Shown piece by piece: positions 59,799 to 64,000 of a stretch of DNA of 64,000 bases. A program made the position numbers and the translations under genes. Origin of the DNA: Panorpa germanica. Taxonomy: Eukaryota > Arthropoda > Insecta > Mecoptera > Panorpidae. The notes under the pieces are model-generated. The model was not told the origin of the DNA. It saw only the letters and a list, made by a program, of their open reading frames with translations, and ran no database searches. The number at the start of each line of letters is the position of its first letter. Positions within the stretch are counted from its first letter, which is position 1. The stretch spans positions 9,734,001 to 9,798,000 of the forward strand of contig OY783221.1 of the NCBI GenBank assembly GCA_963678705.1, written 5' to 3'.

Positions 59799-60819
59799 AC
59801 AATTATAATTTAAAAAGAAATTAATATTAAGTATCATTCCTACTCACTGCTTTAATTTAATTTTGTATTTTGTATTTAAATTGTTTAGCATATGGCAATA
59901 CGCGTAGTCATTCACAGTGCCATTTTTAATTTAATTTATTTTTAAAGTTTTCTTAGATTTTTTAGAACCTTATATATTCTGAATAATAATTTAATAACTT
60001 ATAAGGTCCAATGTTTTAAATTAAAAATATTAAATTAAGAAAAACTCTATTATAATATAACCTCCAAAATGTAAGAATCTGTCAAAATGCACTAGAATTT
60101 ATATTTAAAAGAAGTTTTATGTCAGTTTGTCAAAAATAAAGAAATAAAAACTATTTCTATTACTAATTGTTATTAAAAACAGCCATTTTAATTATTTCAA
60201 TTTTCCTTCAGTTTTGTCCAACTGTCGAACTGTCAAAATTTATATTACTAAAAACGCATGCTCACCAACTAAAATAACTAAACCTAAATTAAAACACAAA
60301 TTTGACTGGGAAGAATAGGCATATTCTGAAAACATGAAATCTAGATTAAAATATTAGGTAAAAACAGTAAATTAAATATCAAAACAGTATCTCAACTAGA
60401 ATGAGGCTATAGACTAGACCATTTAATTAACTTAAAAACAACATTAATTTTACTATCGCATAATTTCTTTTTAAGGTAAATATTTTTTTTTACTTCAATT
60501 CAAATTTTAGTGATACAGGAAAATGGCATGTGAGCTTGCCATCCACCGATGACGTACTCTTTAGCTTAAGCTATTATATTAATACGTGTATTATGCAACT
60601 TAGCAAATAGCTTATATGCTGTAGTTGATAAGACCATTGGATTTTTGCGTTTCAGTCGTTTAATTGGTTTGTCTTGTAATTTTCGTTGATATTTTTGTAT
60701 GCAATCGATTTGTTTGAATACTTTATTTTGAAATCGTTATAGGATTTCTATGTTACCTCATAGCTCTATGCCAGGTAAATAATGAATTTAAAATATATTG
60801 AAAATAATAAGTTACTCAC
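59799..60819. other. AT-rich noncoding stretch, possibly intronic
   Basis: Nothing recognisable. It lies between the candidate plus-strand first exon and the candidate minus-strand microexon. Confidence 0.35.
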
Positions 60820-60861
60820 CAACACACAAAATGGCCAAAATAATAGTGTGAAATGTGATCA
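60820..60861 (-). CDS. Candidate signal-peptide microexon
   Basis: On the minus strand a pyrimidine tract and acceptor (TTTTTTTTATTTTCAG, followed 8 bases later by a second AG at GTAAGCAG) lead into TGATCACATTTCACACTATT. It ends at GTTG|GTGAGTAA, a consensus donor. If the second AG is used and the previous exon ends in A, the ATG is split by the intron and the exon encodes MITFHTIILAILCVG, a plausible start of a secretion signal (hydrophobic core IILAILCV). Using the first AG puts a stop in this frame. Upstream and downstream exons were not identified, so this is a proposal based on paired splice signals and hydrophobicity only. Confidence 0.25.
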
Positions 60862-60872
60862 CTGCTTACCTG

Positions 60873-61621
60873 AAAATAAAAAAAACCTGTTATTACTTTG
60901 AAAATAGTTAGAATTGTGACGAGATGTCTAAGAATTGTAGGTATTTGTTATTAGAAACCATGGAGTTCTGATTGAGAGCAAAAATAACTTTCAGAGAGAT
61001 TTCAGCGAGGCGCACATTGGTATACATTATCACTCTCCTAATTTATTGTTATAATTGCAACCAAAAATGCTTAAAACTTTAGATTTATAATGTACGTTTT
61101 ACCGTACAACTACAAAATGCTTTTTCATTTATGAATAATTAATACAATCCAGTATTTCAGCTCACATCAATGAAGAAACGAGACAGAAACAATAAAAAGA
61201 GAGAGAGCGATATATAATGAAGAGTAAATAACAACAAATAGTCATTTATAGTCCGTCCATACGAAGTACAATGTTGTATATATCTATTATTATACAAGAA
61301 TGGAATCGAATCAATCCAATAGCAAATTCACCCTTAGTGCTTATATACGAGAAAGGTAGTAGGGTAGAGTAAAGTTGAGTATATATAGAATTGAAGCCCC
61401 AATAAACAAGAATTCAATAAAACCACTCATCCTGGAGGGGTTGAGGGTGGTGTGGTCAGGTGACATGTCGTGACAGGTGGACACTGGTCCGAGATGTCTC
61501 ACGCCTATTCTTTTATGGACACCAAACATGCCCTGCAGCTTTATTTCTTATCTCTTATTCACTGATTCTTTATTTGGTGGTTTAAGGATAAAGAGAGGGG
61601 GTAAGTGTTGTGGTTTTAATA

Positions 61622-61624
<3 letters not shown>
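60873..61624. other. AT-rich noncoding stretch
   Basis: No gene recognised. A short GA run (GAGAGAGAGC) lies near 61200 and a GC-richer patch at 61425-61505. Confidence 0.4.

Positions 61625-61705
<81 letters not shown>
61625..61705. repeat. (TA)n microsatellite, 81 bp
   Basis: Perfect TA run. The Ile/Tyr-repeat frames across it on both strands are artefacts. Confidence 0.95.
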
Positions 61706-61707
<2 letters not shown>

Positions 61708-62052
61708 GTTATCATTTTATCACATACAAAGAGCAGTGGACATGATTTCTGCATTAACATGTCGCGTTTGCAATTTCAGGACGGTGCTGTCATGTATTTT
61801 TTTTTTAATAAAAATAACGTAAAAACTAAATATATTTTAGGTACTACGAAAAGTTTATATTTTTAAATATAATTAAGTCTTAAAATTCTTTCATTTATAT
61901 GCAGAGAAATTCTTTTCTGTTATATTCGTTAGTTAAATAAGACTTTGTGGTACACTGAAATATAACAAAATTTTCCCTATACTTACATAGTTTTTGAATT
62001 AAATTAATTGTGAAATTATATATTTGCCATGTTTTTTATATTAAAAAATTAT

Positions 62053-62134
62053 CCAGACGATACGGTCGACGAAAACACTGATGCTGTGTTTTCGATCTCG
62101 ATCTCGAACCAAAGTTATGGGTTTGGTTCTTATT
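62053..62134 (+). mobile_element. tRNA-like SINE, copy 3 (degraded)
   Basis: CAGACGATACGGTCGACG, then CTGATGCTGTGTTTTCGATC, then CGAACCAAAGTTATGGGTTT and GGTTCTTATTAAG. It aligns with the body and tail of the copies at 19793 and 34477, but the head is shortened and the B box has decayed into a CGATCTCGATCTCGAACC duplication. Confidence 0.5.
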
Positions 62135-62179
62135 AAGATAAATTGATTATGTACATATAAAATCATAAATTTATTAGGC

Positions 62180-62640
62180 AGCTTAATATCTCGGAATTAG
62201 AAATACACAAAAGACACAAAAAACATGAGAAGGACTGCCAGATTTAGATTGGAAAACGAGGAGAAAGGAAACAGGGCAAATAGTGAGTAAAGAATGTGTA
62301 GAATGTGCGGAACGGAGATTGAAACACTCGAGTACATTAAGTTCTTTAAGAAAAAAGTAATGAGCGAGAAGAATATTGTGCAGTTATTAAAGGGAGGCAG
62401 TGAAGAAAAGAGGTGGATGGCGGAAATAGAGAACAGGAGCAAAAAACATTACACAAAATGATAATCTCGTTTTCTGGTTTTCATAGGGAACATGAAGAGA
62501 GAGGGTCCAGAGAAGAAGAAGCAGAAAGCACTTTTGGAAGCAGTAAAAGTCTAGAATAATTTAAGTTTAGTTTTAAGATTGGATGTATATAGGAATGAAA
62601 TGTATTAAGAAATATAATACTGTAGATTGTAACATTAAAT
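62180..62640 (+). pseudogene. R1/jockey-like LINE ORF2 C-terminus and 3' end (family L2)
   Basis: The plus frame reads RTARFRLENEEKGNRANSE, a TAA, then RMCRMCGTEIETLEYIKFF, KKKVMSEKNIVQLLKGGSE and EKRWMAEIENRSKKHYTK before TGA. It aligns well with 40898-41629. The zinc-binding set has lost its His (now Tyr) and last Cys, and the stop after NSE is in frame. The 3' part shares AGAAGAAGAAGCAGAAAG, CTTTTGGAAGCAGTAAAAG and TCTAGAATAATTTAAG with that copy, and ends near ATTGTAACATTAAATAATA. It starts about 45 bp after SINE copy 3. No clear target duplication was found. Confidence 0.75.
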
Positions 62641-63891
62641 AATAAAAAAATTGATTAATCATCACTTTTCCCGAGCACAAACAAAGAAAAAATCGCATTT
62701 CATATATTTATTGTAATTTTTAGCTTAAATTAAAATTATAAGTTTAAATTAAATACAACAATTCAATCAATTTCCATAAAACTACTCAAATAATAAATTT
62801 GAAAACCTGAATATATGAACATTGAAAAGAATATGACGAATCGTAAAATGAGGAATGTTCTTAGCAATTAAAAAACAAGCTGTAATTAAATTATCTCTCA
62901 TTTAATTTATATTCAAGAATCTAGATGACATTTTATAGAACAACATTAATTATTTATTGCTCTTCTAATTTACGTTAACAATATTTTAGAAGTTTGTTAA
63001 TTAAGAAAATTAACAGAATTATTTTTATTACTGATTCTACTATTGTAACTAATTACTGATAAAATTATATATTTTTTTGATATCATATAAACTCTTAACA
63101 AAGTACAAGGTCGCCGGTGATAACAAATAAAAAAAATTCTAAGTTACTTTCTTCTTTTCTGTAGAATATTAGTTACGACAATTTACCTCTCCGATATACG
63201 TTCATTAACCAAATAATATTTGACAGTAACATAAGTTGTATAAAATAAAATTCTTGTTTTTCGATAACACAAATATTAAAAAGTTTATTCACTTAAAACA
63301 ATGATCTTGAATGAATTTAAAATTGTATCGTATGTGACAGGTAATAGTGTCCCGATAGCAGCGCCTTATCTCTATGCGGGCATGTCTCGAACTAACAACC
63401 ATTGGTTGGTGAAGAGACACAGTGGGGGCGTGTGGCGAGGGCACATGGGGGTAATATGGCGAGACTAAGAACTTGTACTGCGCGACGTGTTATCTGTTGG
63501 AACTTGTACATAAGAAACAATTTCGATAAAAGTTTAAAGGTCTTGTTTTAGTTTTAGTAGAAGATAAGTCCCAGTACTATTCCAATATTATACAGTCACG
63601 ATTTTCATTTAAAATTTAAGTGACAGTGCCAATAGAAAGTTTTCTCTTCATGGTGGTGCCATCTATTATTTTTAGTTTGAACTAATTTAATATTCGGTGA
63701 AATTGAATATTACAGAAGAAGTTTAAAATGTATTTAAGACTGATTTTAAATTCTTTTGAAAAGTGGATGGAATACAAAATATCTGGTTTACTCTTTGTGC
63801 TGTATATATCTCACAACAACAACCACTCTTGCTGGACACAACGACTTTAGATTTCTATAATCTAGCTTTTTTGGTAAAAGTCCCTATTATA
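62641..63891. other. AT-rich noncoding stretch with a GC-richer patch
   Basis: Nothing recognised. The patch 63345-63490 (AGCAGCGCCTTATCTCTATG, GTGGGGGCGTGTGGCGAGG) is strikingly GC-rich but without a usable frame. A GTGGTGCCATCTAT motif lies at 63653-63666. Confidence 0.4.
63653..63666 (+). promoter_or_regulatory. GTGGTGCCATCTAT motif (degenerate CTCF-like half-site)
   Basis: Third member of the GYGCCATCTAT set. No functional evidence. Confidence 0.15.
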
Positions 63892-64000
63892 CCCAGTAAA
63901 CATTTTGGAGTCACTTTGACATCATATTGAAGATGCGTCATGATTTTTTTGTCATTAGAGAGTTCATTTATACTTCAGTTTCTCACATTTTTCCATATAA
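63892..64000 (-). mobile_element. CCCAGTAAAC-ended MITE, cut by the window end
   Basis: Inverted orientation. It begins CCCAGTAAACATTTTGGAG and continues CACTTTGACATCATATTGAA, GATTTTTTTGTCATTAGAG and GTTTCTCACATTTTTCCATA. It runs off the window before its core. Confidence 0.85.

Noticed and set aside
61477..61866. 129-codon frame through the 81-bp (TA)n tract
   Set aside because: Same artefact. No domain on either side.
1..64000. CRISPR array, operons, phage or bacterial genes
   Set aside because: There are no regularly spaced repeats with unique spacers, no ribosome-binding-site-led gene runs and no bacterial protein similarity. Composition and elements are those of an arthropod nuclear genome.

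Overview
This window reads as AT-rich (about 30% GC by eye) nuclear DNA from an insect or other arthropod. Simple repeats are abundant, there are no compact operons or long reading frames, and nearly all recognisable protein similarity belongs to decayed transposable elements. The C-terminal motifs of one non-LTR retrotransposon family (ARFR..NE..GNRYW followed by C-x2-C-x8-H-x4-C) are of a type I associate with hymenopteran R1/jockey-like elements. A hymenopteran is therefore possible, but the order cannot be fixed from this window. No complete host protein-coding gene, rRNA, tRNA gene or CRISPR array could be supported.

Layout. Positions 1-16 kb are mostly unique-looking AT-rich DNA with a small intact reading frame (2183-2350), an RTE-type LINE tail (about 3.25-3.5 kb), one copy of a CCCAGTAAAC-ended MITE (9037-9286) and a GC-richer, low-repeat island (14.29-14.64 kb). 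Positions 16-35 kb hold a LINE RNase H remnant, a (TA)n tract, two copies of a tRNA-like SINE, a jockey-like LINE tail, a PIF/Harbinger transposase fragment, a second GC-richer island (about 30.5 kb), a long (GT)n tract and a short 5S-rRNA-like piece. Positions 38-51.5 kb are a dense transposon graveyard: MITEs, an ACAGGGTG-ended DNA element family, several LINE tails, a second Harbinger copy, and a MITE whose 132-bp core is triplicated in frame. Positions 55.5-57.9 kb contain nested insertions that can be read as a relative chronology. Positions 59.6-60.9 kb hold the best hints of a host gene: TATA-like and splice-site-like signals on the plus strand, and a candidate signal-peptide microexon on the minus strand. 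The window ends inside another MITE copy.

The most informative result concerns the MITE family with termini CCCAGTAAACAWTTTGG. Four copies with both ends visible are flanked by different 2-bp duplications (CT, TG, AA, TT). One of them interrupts a LINE whose uninterrupted paralogue lies 5 kb away, which confirms the boundary. The family carries a recurrent short open frame (core LSATNGETTPPVGIQ), and one copy has amplified it three times as a 44-codon unit that stays open on both strands. Two LINE insertions also have clean 13-bp target-site duplications. I saw no evidence of a new multi-gene system; the novelty is in the mobile-element families and a few candidate conserved or exonic islands.
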